Below are positions 1 to 8,028 of a DNA stretch of 21,532 nucleotides, one piece after another. Origin of the DNA: Motiliproteus sp047622605. Lineage in GTDB: Bacteria > Pseudomonadota > Gammaproteobacteria > Pseudomonadales > Balneatricaceae. A program made the translations under genes and the position numbers. Every line of letters begins with the position of its first letter. Within the stretch, counting starts at the first letter, position 1. The stretch is taken from the NCBI GenBank assembly GCA_047622605.1, contig JBLHND010000045.1:1-21532 (forward strand), written 5' to 3'. Below the pieces are notes generated by a model, which was not told where the DNA came from, made no database searches, and saw only the letters and a list, made by a program, of their open reading frames with translations.

Positions 1-84
1 CCGCGTCTTCTCGCGTGTGCCTTTAAATCGCTTGGCCGTCGGCTGTTCGGTTTCTTCCTGGTCCGTTACGTCTTCTTCGGCCAT
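1..84 (-). CDS. flhB: Flagellar export gate protein FlhB, N-terminal fragment (runs off the window)
   Basis: Only the first 28 codons are present; the gene continues past base 1. The start is ATG at 82-84, one base after the fliR TAG stop, with GGGAG about nine bases upstream inside the fliR end. The visible N-terminus is acidic and then shows TEQPTAKR, matching the T-E-x-P-T-x-K-R motif found near the start of FlhB proteins. By family knowledge, FlhB is the membrane export-gate component whose cytoplasmic domain autocleaves and switches the apparatus from rod/hook to filament substrates in response to FliK. Neither the membrane segments nor the NPTH cleavage site lies in the window. Position after fliR is the standard gammaproteobacterial order. 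Confidence 0.88.
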   Translation of the reverse strand, partial: MAEEDVTDQEETEQPTAKRFKGTREKTR

Positions 85-85
85 G

Positions 86-865
86 CTAGCCGGCTCCCAT
101 CAACAGGCGGCTGACATAGCCCAGCACCTGCTCTGACAGGCGCTGGTACTGGCCCAGAAATCCCCCCAGGCTAACCCAGGTAATAAACAGGCCGAACAAC
201 ATGGTAAAAGGAAAACCGATGGCGAAGATATTCAGCTGGGGCGCGGCCTTGGTCATGATGCCGAAGGCAAAATTGACGATCAGCAGCGCTATCACCGCCG
301 GCAGGGCCAGCAGCACGCCACCGGCAAACATCCAACTGCCCGCCGATGCAACCTGCCACAGCACGGAACCGGGCAACGTCTCGCCGACCGGCAGCATATA
401 AAAACTACCGACGATCACATCGATCAACACCAGGTGACCGTCCATTGCCAGAAACAGCATCATCACCAGCATTAGATACAACTGCGACAACACCACCACC
501 GTGACCCCGTTGGTCGGATCCGAAGTAGACGCGAAACCTAAACCCATCTGTGATGAAATCAGCTGCGCGGCGACAATAAACACCTGGAATAGCACCTGGA
601 CGATAAAACCCAGCGCAGTCCCTATCAGCATCTGCTGCACCACGATCATAAAGGCCGCAGGGGAGAGCCCCTCATAGACAGGCATCGGCGGCAGCAGGGG
701 GGCGACCAGCATCGTGACCACCACCGCCAGCCCCAATCGAATCCGCGCAGGAACCAGCTGCGTACCCAATACCGGCACCGCCATAAAGAAGCTGGTGATC
801 CTGAACAGTGGCCACATAAAGCGATTCATCCACTCCACCAACTCGGGAATACTCAGCTCCAGCAT
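86..865 (-). CDS. fliR: Flagellar type III export gate protein FliR
   Basis: Encodes 259 residues, the usual FliR length. The protein is almost wholly hydrophobic, with about six predicted membrane segments and an N-terminal stretch of FliR character (PVLGTQ, then PARIRLGLA at about residues 32-47). FliR forms the export-gate pore with FliP and FliQ in the inner membrane. The ATG start at 863-865 has only a weak Shine-Dalgarno sequence (TTAGGTTAG). A 74-bp gap separates it from fliQ upstream, and flhB follows after one base, consistent with coupled translation. The protein looks complete, with no break or frameshift. Confidence 0.95.
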   Translation of the reverse strand: MLELSIPELVEWMNRFMWPLFRITSFFMAVPVLGTQLVPARIRLGLAVVVTMLVAPLLPPMPVYEGLSPAAFMIVVQQMLIGTALGFIVQVLFQVFIVAAQLISSQMGLGFASTSDPTNGVTVVVLSQLYLMLVMMLFLAMDGHLVLIDVIVGSFYMLPVGETLPGSVLWQVASAGSWMFAGGVLLALPAVIALLIVNFAFGIMTKAAPQLNIFAIGFPFTMLFGLFITWVSLGGFLGQYQRLSEQVLGYVSRLLMGAG

Positions 866-924
866 CGGTCTAACCTAACCGATCAGCAAGAAGATGCGGT
901 GAACCAGGACGCTCTAGAATACTG

Positions 925-941
925 AGTTTGATCATCAAACT
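925..941. repeat. Inverted repeat between fliQ and fliR
   Basis: AGTTTGAT and ATCAAACT flank a single central C, giving a near-perfect 17-bp palindrome that reaches into the fliQ stop codon. It lies in the 74-bp fliQ-fliR gap, the longest gap in this part of the operon. As RNA it could form a short hairpin that might affect mRNA stability or fliR translation. No T-run follows in the operon direction, so it is not a standard terminator. Confidence 0.55.
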
Positions 942-1209
942 AGCCGATCAGAAAGGGGATATTGTGAAACAGAAAATCGAAATAGTCGCTAATCTCAGCA
1001 ACGATCCAGGGCCCCGTCCACATCAGGGTCGCGATGGTCATCAGGAAGCGCGGTAGAAAACTCAGGGTCTGCTCATTAATCTGCGTGGCTGCCTGAAAGG
1101 TTGCTATCAATAAACCCAGCAACAGACTCGGAACGATCAGCACCGCGACGATAACGATAATCAGGAAGAAGGCTTCCCGATACAGATCCAACACCACTTC
1201 GGGCGTCAT
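940..1209 (-). CDS. fliQ: Flagellar type III export gate protein FliQ
   Basis: Encodes 89 residues, the typical FliQ size, as two hydrophobic helices (about residues 13-38 and 53-75) around a conserved polar turn with QINEQTLSF. FliQ packs around FliP in the export-gate complex of the inner membrane. The ATG start at 1207-1209 is preceded by AGGAG at about eight bases. The gene starts 11 bases after the fliP stop and is complete. Confidence 0.95.
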   Translation of the reverse strand: MTPEVVLDLYREAFFLIIVIVAVLIVPSLLLGLLIATFQAATQINEQTLSFLPRFLMTIATLMWTGPWIVAEISDYFDFLFHNIPFLIG

Positions 1210-1220
1210 AGCAGCCTCTC

Positions 1221-1991
1221 CTAAGTGCCGAAGCTAGCGGCCAGGGTGCCGATAACCATCGCCCAACCATCGACCAGCACAAACAACATCAGTTTAAACG
1301 GCAACGAGATAATGACCGGTGACAGCATCATCATACCCATCGCCATCAGCACACTGGCGACCACCATATCGATAATCAAGAACGGAATATAAAGCATAAA
1401 GCCGATCTGAAACGCGGTCTTTAACTCACTGGTCACGAACGCGGGAACCAGAATACTCAGCGGCAGATCTTCAGGCGATTGAAAGGGACCTCGCCCGGAG
1501 ATCCGCACAAACAACGCCACATCATTCTCGCGCGTCTGCCTGAGCATGAAACTATGAAAAGGCTGTACTGCCGCCTCAAGCGTCTCGAGTGTGGTTAATT
1601 CCTCATTGAGATAGGGCTGCACCGCCTCGGTATTCACCCGCTCCAACACCGGCGTCATAATAAAGAAGGTCAGGAACAGCGCCAGTCCAACCATGATCTG
1701 GTTCGAGGGTGTCGACTGCAATCCCAGCGCCTGACGCAAGATAGCGAAGACGATGATGATGCGTGTAAAGGAGGTCATCATCATGATGATCGCCGGCAGG
1801 AACGTCAGCATCGTCATCAGAATGAGGATCTGCAGCGTTACCGAGTAGTTTTGCGAACCATCGGCACCGGTGGTAAGCGTGACCGCCTCGATACCACCCA
1901 TCTCGGCCAGGACCGCTCCGGGCAGGAAGGCCAAGAGCACGGCCAGCAACCCCTTGATCACCCATCCCTTAAACACCACGTCTTTAAACAT
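1221..1991 (-). CDS. fliP: Flagellar type III export gate protein FliP
   Basis: With the ATG at 1989-1991 the protein has 256 residues, close to the family length. It begins with a signal peptide (hydrophobic core about residues 13-28, then Ala-Glu), which is usual for FliP. Later stretches LRQALGLQSTPSNQ and PFLIIDMVVASVLM are FliP hallmarks in the membrane helices of the export gate. The start overlaps the fliO end by eight bases (ATGTTTAA), suggesting translational coupling. An in-frame upstream ATG at 2004-2006 (M-R-T-L-A extension) is possible. The still longer open frame reaching 2093 adds a basic region unlike FliP and lies inside fliO, so I rejected it. Confidence 0.95.
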   Translation of the reverse strand: MFKDVVFKGWVIKGLLAVLLAFLPGAVLAEMGGIEAVTLTTGADGSQNYSVTLQILILMTMLTFLPAIIMMMTSFTRIIIVFAILRQALGLQSTPSNQIMVGLALFLTFFIMTPVLERVNTEAVQPYLNEELTTLETLEAAVQPFHSFMLRQTRENDVALFVRISGRGPFQSPEDLPLSILVPAFVTSELKTAFQIGFMLYIPFLIIDMVVASVLMAMGMMMLSPVIISLPFKLMLFVLVDGWAMVIGTLAASFGT

Positions 1992-2547
1992 CGCCAGAGT
2001 CCGCATCCGCCTTCGCGGACCCTGCCGATGCCTTGGCCTTGGCGCGCTGCAACCACTGTGAAAAAGGAGGATTGGCGACCGCCGGCACCTCAATCAGCGG
2101 CTCGTCAAAGCTCTGCAGCAGATTAACGCGCCCTGGTGCTACCCCCAGCAGTAACTGCTGGGAACCGGCCTGCACCAGCACCACCCGTTCACGGGTACTC
2201 AGCGGTAGCGTGGCGACGACCCTGAGTCCTTGCTGGGAAAAACCACCCGCCACCCCACTGCGCCGAACCAGCCAGGCAAGCCCCATAAAGACCAGTAATA
2301 CCAGGACCAGCCCGGCGAGCAACTGGCCCAGCACTGCAAAATCAAAGCCTTCGATAACCCGACTCGCCGGTACCGGCCTGACTAGCGCGACGCTCTTAGC
2401 CGCGCTGGAAACGGCATTGGCAGCCGCATTAGAAAACGCAGCACCAGAGACCACGCTGGAAACTGCACCAGAAACAGCACTGGACGCCGCACTAAAGACA
2501 GGGCCGGACCAGAGCCCGGCAATAAACACTCCGCAGCATCGAATCAA
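1984..2547 (-). CDS. fliO: Flagellar export accessory protein FliO
   Basis: Encodes 187 residues. A membrane helix spans about residues 72-94 and is followed by a basic stop (LVRR). A FliO-type cytoplasmic domain follows (LRVVATLPLSTRERVVLV, then LLLGV). FliO assists assembly of the FliP ring. The start is probably TTG at 2545-2547, which overlaps the fliN TGA by two bases and has AGGA eight to nine bases upstream. No ATG in frame gives a better start; GTG at 2527-2529 is an alternative. The N-terminus resembles a signal sequence. Residues 19-53 are unusually rich in Ala, Ser and Val with a degenerate short periodicity, a poorly conserved periplasmic part. Confidence 0.85.
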   Translation of the reverse strand: MIRCCGVFIAGLWSGPVFSAASSAVSGAVSSVVSGAAFSNAAANAVSSAAKSVALVRPVPASRVIEGFDFAVLGQLLAGLVLVLLVFMGLAWLVRRSGVAGGFSQQGLRVVATLPLSTRERVVLVQAGSQQLLLGVAPGRVNLLQSFDEPLIEVPAVANPPFSQWLQRAKAKASAGSAKADADSGDV

Positions 2548-3014
2548 CGCAGTTTCCTGATCCGCTCTGACGGGCTGACCACATCGGTCAGGCGTATCCC
2601 GAAGCGATCATTAACCACCACCACCTCGCCATGGGCGATCAGCGTCCCATTGACTCGCACATCCAGTGGTTCACCGGCCATCCGGTCCAGTTCGATGACC
2701 GACCCCTGACTCAACTGCAGCAGGTTGCGAATAGCGATCTCGGTACTCCCCACTTCCATCGTCAGGCTGACCGGAATATCGAGAATGACATCCAGATCCG
2801 GATTATCGCCTCCTGACTGCGGTCGTGAGTCATCGACCAACTCATTGAGACCTACTGCCTGGGCCTCAGGCTCGACATTCTGCTCGGCCATCGCCTGCGC
2901 CCAGACATCATCCGCATCATTGCCCCCCGAGGCTTCCTTGTCCTCTATCGCGGAGGCCCACTCATCCGCCATCGCCTGCTCTTCAGACTTGGAGCTACCT
3001 TTCTTGTCACTCAT
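2544..3014 (-). CDS. fliN: Flagellar motor switch protein FliN
   Basis: Encodes 156 residues. The first 70 are acidic and poorly conserved. Residues about 75-156 form a SpoA/SpoOA domain with the FliN signatures DIPVSLTMEVG, LLQLSQGSVIELD and VVNDRFGIRLTDVV. FliN forms the bottom of the cytoplasmic C-ring with FliM, binds FliH to recruit the export ATPase, and takes part in switching. The ATG start at 3012-3014 has no strong Shine-Dalgarno sequence. The 112-bp gap from fliM carries a 13-nt tandem repeat, listed separately. Confidence 0.95.
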   Translation of the reverse strand: MSDKKGSSKSEEQAMADEWASAIEDKEASGGNDADDVWAQAMAEQNVEPEAQAVGLNELVDDSRPQSGGDNPDLDVILDIPVSLTMEVGSTEIAIRNLLQLSQGSVIELDRMAGEPLDVRVNGTLIAHGEVVVVNDRFGIRLTDVVSPSERIRKLR

Positions 3015-3073
3015 GCCACAGCACTCTCAAGAAAATTACTTGGATTTTTCATATGAATTAGCCTCTTGATTCA

Positions 3074-3112
3074 GCCACCTGAACCCGCCACCTAAACCCG
3101 CCACCCGAACTG
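3074..3112. repeat. Three tandem 13-nt repeats in the fliM-fliN gap
   Basis: Units read GCCACCTGAACCC, GCCACCTAAACCC and GCCACCCGAACTG on the plus strand, end to end. The second differs from the first at one position and the third at three. The operon mRNA carries the G-rich complement (GGTGGCGGGTT type). Thirteen is not a multiple of three and no reading frame spans the region, so this is non-coding. Confidence 0.8.
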
Positions 3113-3126
3113 CCATCGATCGACGA

Positions 3127-4098
3127 CTATCTTTTATGTTTAATCTCGGCAACGATCTTGGCGGCCAGATTGCGCCGCGACAGGCCCAGCTTGCACGTGA
3201 AGGTCGGTACGCCATTAGCGGTCAGGGTCAACAACTCGGGGACCTCCACGGGTATCACATCACCCACATCCATCTTAAGCACGTCACGCAGGGAGATCTG
3301 TCGTTTAGCGACGCACATCTCCAGGTTCACCTGGGCATCCATAATGTCCTCGCGTAACGCCTTGACCCAGCGATCATCCTTATCTTCGGAATCACTCTGG
3401 GTCCCTGCATCCAGAATCTCTCTGATCGGCTCCAGCATCGAGTAGGGGATAGTGATGTGAAAGTCCCCGCCGCCGCCGTCCAGCTCTATATGAAAACTGC
3501 TAACAACCACTACTTCACTGGGGCTGACGATATTAGCCATGGACGGGTTTACTTCGGAGTTAATGTATTCAAAATCGACCTTAAACACCGGGCCCCAGGC
3601 CTCACGCAGATCGATAAATATCTGGTTTAACAACATGCGTACGATACGGTTTTCGGTCGGCGTAAACTCACGCCCCTCGATTTTAGCGTGACGCCCATCA
3701 CCGCCGAAGAAGTTATCCACCAGCTTAAAGACCAGCTTGGCATCCATAATAAACAGACTGGTGCCGCGCAGCGGGCGGATCTTGACCAGATTCAAACTGG
3801 TCGGAACATAGAGGGTATGGACGTACTCGCCAAATTTAAGGATCTGCACCCCACTGACGGAAACATCGGCACTACGGCGTAAAAGATTGAACAAACTGAT
3901 GCGGGTATAGCGGGCAAACCGCTCGTTGATCATCTCCAGAGTCGGCATGCGACCCCGAACAATTCTATCCTGACTGGTCAGGTCATAGGGGCGGGCACCC
4001 TCGATCTCTTCATCGGCCTCAGTATCTATATCACCGTCATCAACGCCGTGTAGCAGCGCATCGATTTCGTCTTGAGACAGTAGGTCTTGAACGCTCAT
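3127..4098 (-). CDS. fliM: Flagellar motor switch protein FliM
   Basis: Encodes 323 residues, the usual length. The N-terminal LSQDEIDALLHGV (about residues 7-19) is the CheY-phosphate-binding peptide of FliM. The middle domain carries the GGDGR stretch near residue 133, and the C-terminus is a SpoA domain that pairs with FliN. FliM links FliG to FliN in the C-ring and sets rotation direction. The ATG start at 4096-4098 lies 12 bases after the fliL stop. It is complete and ordinary. Confidence 0.96.
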   Translation of the reverse strand: MSVQDLLSQDEIDALLHGVDDGDIDTEADEEIEGARPYDLTSQDRIVRGRMPTLEMINERFARYTRISLFNLLRRSADVSVSGVQILKFGEYVHTLYVPTSLNLVKIRPLRGTSLFIMDAKLVFKLVDNFFGGDGRHAKIEGREFTPTENRIVRMLLNQIFIDLREAWGPVFKVDFEYINSEVNPSMANIVSPSEVVVVSSFHIELDGGGGDFHITIPYSMLEPIREILDAGTQSDSEDKDDRWVKALREDIMDAQVNLEMCVAKRQISLRDVLKMDVGDVIPVEVPELLTLTANGVPTFTCKLGLSRRNLAAKIVAEIKHKR

Positions 4099-4110
4099 GG
4101 CTACTGCAAC

Positions 4111-4626
4111 CTATTGCATCACAAAATTAGTGAAGAATACTTCTTCGACACCAGGACGCTGAATCTCACGCTCCAAGACCTCCTGGACCTTTTGCCCCGA
4201 TACCTGGCGTAGCCGCTCTTTGCCTGCGGCCGTCTGAAGTTCGCTAAAGTCCTGGCTGGAATAGAGCCTCGACAGTTCATGGATCACCAGCGGCATATGC
4301 TTGGCTAACGCATCGGCAACGCTTTGTTCCCGGGTCATCGCTTCGGCATAGATCTGTAGGAAACGCTGACGACCGCTCTTCTCTGGCAGGTTGGCGATAA
4401 AAGAAGGCTTGCCACCCAGGGTCCGCAGTTTGACGTAGATCGCCTCCTGACGAACCTCCACAACCGGCTCCGAGCCTTCGGATTCCAGATTCGCTCCAAA
4501 CAAAAACCACAGAGCCCCGGCCACCCCTACCAACAAGACGACCGTAAACCCTATAATAATAAATAGCTTAGGCGATTTTTTTTTACTTTTTCCCGACTCT
4601 TCTTCTGGGTTTAGCTCTTCAGCCAT
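4111..4626 (-). CDS. fliL: Flagellar basal body-associated protein FliL
   Basis: Encodes 171 residues. A short acidic/lysine-rich cytoplasmic tail (residues 1-20) is followed by one membrane helix (about 21-44) and a periplasmic domain ending TNFVMQ, the typical FliL end. FliL forms rings around the stator units and supports torque under load. The ATG start at 4624-4626 has GAGGA about six bases upstream. The 112-bp gap from fliK contains a possible extended -10 promoter. Confidence 0.93.
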   Translation of the reverse strand: MAEELNPEEESGKSKKKSPKLFIIIGFTVVLLVGVAGALWFLFGANLESEGSEPVVEVRQEAIYVKLRTLGGKPSFIANLPEKSGRQRFLQIYAEAMTREQSVADALAKHMPLVIHELSRLYSSQDFSELQTAAGKERLRQVSGQKVQEVLEREIQRPGVEEVFFTNFVMQ

Positions 4627-4700
4627 AACATCCTCAAACCTACTTCTATGCCTCTAACAGAGACCTTGTTTGAACTCCAGACTACCTTAGCAAACCTGGC

Positions 4701-4709
4701 ACTATAGCA
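4701..4709 (-). promoter_or_regulatory. Possible extended -10 promoter element upstream of fliL
   Basis: On the minus strand the gap reads TGCTATAGT, which fits the extended -10 form TGnTATAAT with one mismatch. It lies about 75 bases before the fliL ATG. No recognisable -35 hexamer lies 17 bases upstream, so this is a weak candidate for internal transcription of fliL-flhB. Confidence 0.25.
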
Positions 4710-4738
4710 TGAAATCGGCGTCCGGCAGCCTCCCAGGG

Positions 4739-6082
4739 TCACGCGTAATAATCGACCAGGGCGACCGATTTTTGCACCCATGGCAGGCCTCCTGCCTGCT
4801 GATCATTGACCTCTGACTCAGCACTTGCGCCCCCGGTATCCGCTTGGCTATCGTCGCTGGCACTCTGGGACTGAGACTGATCCGAGACATCGGCCTGACC
4901 TAACTGCAGCCCGCCTTCGGCCAACATCTCACGCAGCCGGGGCATCTGCTGCTCCAGCGCCTCACGTACATGCGCATGGGGGCTGGCAAAGCTCAAACTG
5001 GCCTGATCACCCTGTAGGGTCAGCCTGATCCTGAGACTCCCCAGCTCCGGCGGATCGAGCCGCAACTCTGCGGTGCTGATATTTTGCCCCGCCATCATAC
5101 TGATACGTTCTGAGGCGGCAGATGTCCAGGCCGGGCTCCCGAAACGCTGGCCGAACCCAGGCTGTGCCGCAGTCGTGCTCGTTGCCGCGCTCGTTGCCTG
5201 ATAGGCCTGCTGCAACTGCGCTAGGCTGGCAGACTGATTCGCCGCAGATAGCGCTACAGCCTCCCCTCGCTCTGCGACCAGCTGCGAGCCCAGCATCCCT
5301 TTAAAGGCCGCTTCGCTCTGCACCAGCCTCTGCCCCTGCGCGAAAACGGCATCGCGCAGCTCCTGCCAGCGAGCCAGACCCTGCTCCCGCACAGCGTCAC
5401 GCCGCCCCTCCTGACCCGTCTCTCCCCGCGAGTCCCTGTCTGCAGCGGACTCCGCTCCGGAGCTTGCCAGGGTGCTGCTTGCTGACTGAACATCCGCGGT
5501 TGCCGAACTGCGACCGCCGGCGCCAGGCGACTCCAGACCTGCGCCAGCCTTCCCGGCCTGAGCGCCGGCTAATACTTGAGACGCAAGCGGCGCCAGCTCT
5601 GGGGAGGCGTTCCTATCAGCAGGATCGACACCCACAGGGAGGCCCTCTGCGCCGAGTTCATTGGCGGCTAAGGCTTCTTGCGCATCAGAGCGATTGCGTA
5701 TTTGTTCTGCCAGCTGCAGCAACGCATCGATGGAGCCCGGATCGACACTCACCAGAGCCTGATCCTCAGCACCCAGCGTACGCATCAACTCCAACAGCGC
5801 TGCCGGCACCTCGGCCTGATCCGCAGGTGTCAGCTCGCCCTGCAGCTGCTCGGCAAAGTCGACCAGTTCATTAAGCAGCTCCGACGGCAACGCCTCACCG
5901 TCTTGCGGCAATCCGGAGCCGTCTGCCTGACCCTGAGTCTTATCAAGCAGCGCCTGTAACTGCTGCATGATTTGCGCATACAGCTGATCCTCGCCACCGG
6001 CTGCCTCACTAACCGCACCCATGGCGCCGTAACGCGGCGCGGCCTGGGGTGCTGCGGCCGTCATCATCGACATCGAAGCCAT
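4739..6082 (-). CDS. fliK: Flagellar hook-length control protein FliK
   Basis: Encodes 447 residues. The first 320 are low complexity, rich in Ala, Gln, Ser and Gly and poorly conserved, as expected for the secreted ruler part. Residues about 320-400 are the conserved FliK C-terminal (Flg_hook) domain, with RLDPPELGSLRIRL at 341-354, which acts on FlhB to switch export specificity. The tail is Ser/Gln/Asp-rich. The ATG start at 6080-6082 has a strong AAGGAG eight bases upstream. Identification rests on the C-terminal domain plus its position between fliJ and fliL, as in Vibrio-type operons. Confidence 0.92.
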   Translation of the reverse strand: MASMSMMTAAAPQAAPRYGAMGAVSEAAGGEDQLYAQIMQQLQALLDKTQGQADGSGLPQDGEALPSELLNELVDFAEQLQGELTPADQAEVPAALLELMRTLGAEDQALVSVDPGSIDALLQLAEQIRNRSDAQEALAANELGAEGLPVGVDPADRNASPELAPLASQVLAGAQAGKAGAGLESPGAGGRSSATADVQSASSTLASSGAESAADRDSRGETGQEGRRDAVREQGLARWQELRDAVFAQGQRLVQSEAAFKGMLGSQLVAERGEAVALSAANQSASLAQLQQAYQATSAATSTTAAQPGFGQRFGSPAWTSAASERISMMAGQNISTAELRLDPPELGSLRIRLTLQGDQASLSFASPHAHVREALEQQMPRLREMLAEGGLQLGQADVSDQSQSQSASDDSQADTGGASAESEVNDQQAGGLPWVQKSVALVDYYA

Positions 6083-6152
6083 CTAACTCTCCTTATAAGC
6101 CTACCCTGAATGAGTCTATCCAGCACTCTCTACCAACACGTTCTCTCTAGAT

Positions 6153-6170
6153 GCCTTGCAAGGACAAGGC
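6153..6170. repeat. Hairpin in the fliJ-fliK gap
   Basis: GCCTTG (6153-6158) and CAAGGC (6165-6170) form a perfect 6-bp stem with a 6-base loop. The loop itself creates an overlapping 10-bp palindrome CCTTGCAAGG, so two alternative foldings exist. It lies 22 bases after the fliJ stop within a 109-bp gap. There is no following T-run in the operon direction, so it is unlikely to be a full terminator. Confidence 0.5.
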
Positions 6171-6191
6171 CAATCCAGGACAAATGTTTGC

Positions 6192-6629
6192 TTAATCGCG
6201 CCTGAGACGCAACAAGGCCAGCTCGTCCATCTGCCGCTGCAACGACTTATCCTCCTGCTGCTGTTCCTGCTGCCGGCTGCGCTGGATCAAAGATTCCATG
6301 GCACGCTCACGCCCACGCGCCAGCTGCCAGGCCTGCTTGGTATAGGTCAGCGTCTGCTCGCAAAACGCTATCTGCTGGTGTTGCTGCTCCAGCGCATCGA
6401 CCAGCCGTTGCTTGAAGGATTGCAACCGCTGCAGCTTCTCGATAGTCACCCCGGCCTGGCCCGTTTGCAGCAGGTCGTGCTGATACTCCTGCAGATAGTT
6501 CTGTAACTGCAGCAATTTCTGCTGTTCAGCCTGCAGCTGCTGCTGCGCCTGGCCCAGCTGTAACTCGGCCTGCTTCTTACGCTGTTCCGCCAGGCTCTGA
6601 ACCGGCTGCAAGCGTCGGGATTTCTTCAT
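6192..6629 (-). CDS. fliJ: Flagellar export chaperone/ATPase stalk protein FliJ
   Basis: Encodes 145 residues of highly charged, Gln/Leu-rich sequence predicted to be two long coiled-coil helices, the FliJ form. The N-terminal region has the FliJ-like basic/aromatic-poor start followed by LAEQRKKQAELQLG. FliJ sits in the centre of the FliI hexamer like a gamma subunit and links it to FlhA. Sequence conservation in this family is low, so the call relies on size, coiled coil and position directly after fliI. The ATG start at 6627-6629 has AGGAG about ten bases upstream. Confidence 0.9.
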   Translation of the reverse strand: MKKSRRLQPVQSLAEQRKKQAELQLGQAQQQLQAEQQKLLQLQNYLQEYQHDLLQTGQAGVTIEKLQRLQSFKQRLVDALEQQHQQIAFCEQTLTYTKQAWQLARGRERAMESLIQRSRQQEQQQEDKSLQRQMDELALLRLRRD

Positions 6630-6651
6630 CAGCAGGGACTCCTAACAGCCA

Positions 6652-8028
6652 CTATTTCGAGGGGCGTTTGATCGCGAGGTTCGCCTGCTTAGAATCCAGG
6701 GCCGGCGGGTTTAAGACCTGGTGCAGCTTCTGCACACTCTCGCTAAAGGTGACCTTCTCATCGAGCCCTTGCTGCAGGAAGGCGCGAAAATGCGGCACCC
6801 GCTCTATCGCTCTATCTATCTCAGGATCAGAGCCGGGCTGATAGGCCCCGACACTGATCAGATCGCGATTCTGTGAATAACGGGAATTGATCTGTTTAAG
6901 CCGCTGCGCCATCGCCAGATGCTGCGCCGACACCACCTGTGGCATCGCCCGACTGATCGAGGCTTCGACATCGATCGCCGGATAGTGTCCCTCTTCTGCC
7001 AACTGCCGCGACAGCACGACATGGCCATCCAGAATGGCGCGCGCCGCATCGGCAATCGGATCCTGCTGATCATCACCCTCGGTAAGCACCGTATAGAATG
7101 CCGTAATAGAACCGCCACCCTCGGCACCATTGCCGGCCCGCTCCACCAGCTTCGGCAGCCGAGCAAACACGGAGGGCGGGTAGCCCTTGGTTGCCGGTGG
7201 TTCCCCCACCGCCAGGGCGATCTCGCGTTGCGCCTGGGCGTAACGAGTCAGCGAGTCCATCAGCAACAACACATTCTTACCCTGATCGCGAAAGTGCTCG
7301 GCAATGCGCGACGCCAGCTCCGAGGCACGCAGCCGCATCAACGGCGAGTCATCGGCTGGAGATGCCACCACCACCGCTCGAGCCAGGCCCTTTTTGCCCA
7401 GGCTATGATCGATAAACTCCCTGACCTCTCGACCCCGCTCCCCGATCAGCCCGACCACGATGATCTCGGCCTCGGTAAAACGGGTCATCATCCCCAGCAG
7501 CACACTCTTGCCGACGCCCGAGCCTGCAAATAAGCCCATCCGCTGGCCACGGCCGACCGTCAGCAGCGCATTGATCGCCTTGATGCCAACGTCCAGAGTC
7601 TGGCTGATCGGTTGGCGTGATAACGGATTAATTTGCGGACCACGCAGCCCCACTTCCGCCTCGGTCAGCAGCGGCCCCTTACCATCGAGTGGCTGACCCG
7701 AGCCATTGAGCACTCGACCTAACAACTGCGGCCCTACCGGTACGTTACTACTGCCACTCATCGGCACCACTTTGGCCCCCGGATAAAGCCCCTCTACCGG
7801 CACCAGAGGCATCAGATAGAGGCTGTCATTGCCAAAGCCGACCACTTCGGCCTCGACCTGGGTATCCGCATCGACCTCGATTCGACAATAACTGCCGACC
7901 GCCAGCCGCAGACCCCTCGCCTCCAGAGTCAGACCTACCAGGCGGGTGATACGGCCCTCAACCAACGGTAACGGCGAGCGTAGCGGTCGACGACTGAGGA
8001 GCTGCAGACGCTCAACCAGCGACAGCAT
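6652..8028 (-). CDS. fliI: Flagellum-specific export ATPase FliI
   Basis: Encodes 458 residues, the family length. It has an F1-ATPase beta-like fold: Walker A GSGVGKS at 169-175, the catalytic-glutamate stretch GERGREV at 196-202, Walker B LLLMDSLTR near 254-262, and GEPPATKGYPPSVF near 275-288, which is diagnostic for FliI and type III secretion ATPases. FliI hydrolyses ATP at the cytoplasmic face of the export gate to help deliver substrates. The ATG start overlaps fliH by 17 bases. The context of flagellar genes separates it from injectisome paralogues. Confidence 0.97.
   Translation of the reverse strand: MLSLVERLQLLSRRPLRSPLPLVEGRITRLVGLTLEARGLRLAVGSYCRIEVDADTQVEAEVVGFGNDSLYLMPLVPVEGLYPGAKVVPMSGSSNVPVGPQLLGRVLNGSGQPLDGKGPLLTEAEVGLRGPQINPLSRQPISQTLDVGIKAINALLTVGRGQRMGLFAGSGVGKSVLLGMMTRFTEAEIIVVGLIGERGREVREFIDHSLGKKGLARAVVVASPADDSPLMRLRASELASRIAEHFRDQGKNVLLLMDSLTRYAQAQREIALAVGEPPATKGYPPSVFARLPKLVERAGNGAEGGGSITAFYTVLTEGDDQQDPIADAARAILDGHVVLSRQLAEEGHYPAIDVEASISRAMPQVVSAQHLAMAQRLKQINSRYSQNRDLISVGAYQPGSDPEIDRAIERVPHFRAFLQQGLDEKVTFSESVQKLHQVLNPPALDSKQANLAIKRPSK

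Noticed and set aside
1992..2093. Longer fliP reading frame adding 34 residues
   Set aside because: The extension is basic, non-family-like and lies inside fliO; FliP normally starts directly at its signal peptide, as at ATG 1989-1991.
3074..3112. CRISPR-like repeat array
   Set aside because: The units are only 13 nt, directly adjacent with no spacers, and no cas gene is present.
4690..4706. Sigma-54-like sequence before fliL (TAGTGC ... TTGCT)
   Set aside because: The -24 element has AG instead of the nearly invariant GG and matches poorly; only an extended -10 reading is left as a weak option.
6919..7533. 204-codon plus-strand open frame opposite fliI
   Set aside because: It lies wholly antisense to conserved FliI catalytic sequence, has a composition typical of a reverse-frame shadow (rich in His, Arg, Gln) and no recognisable domain.
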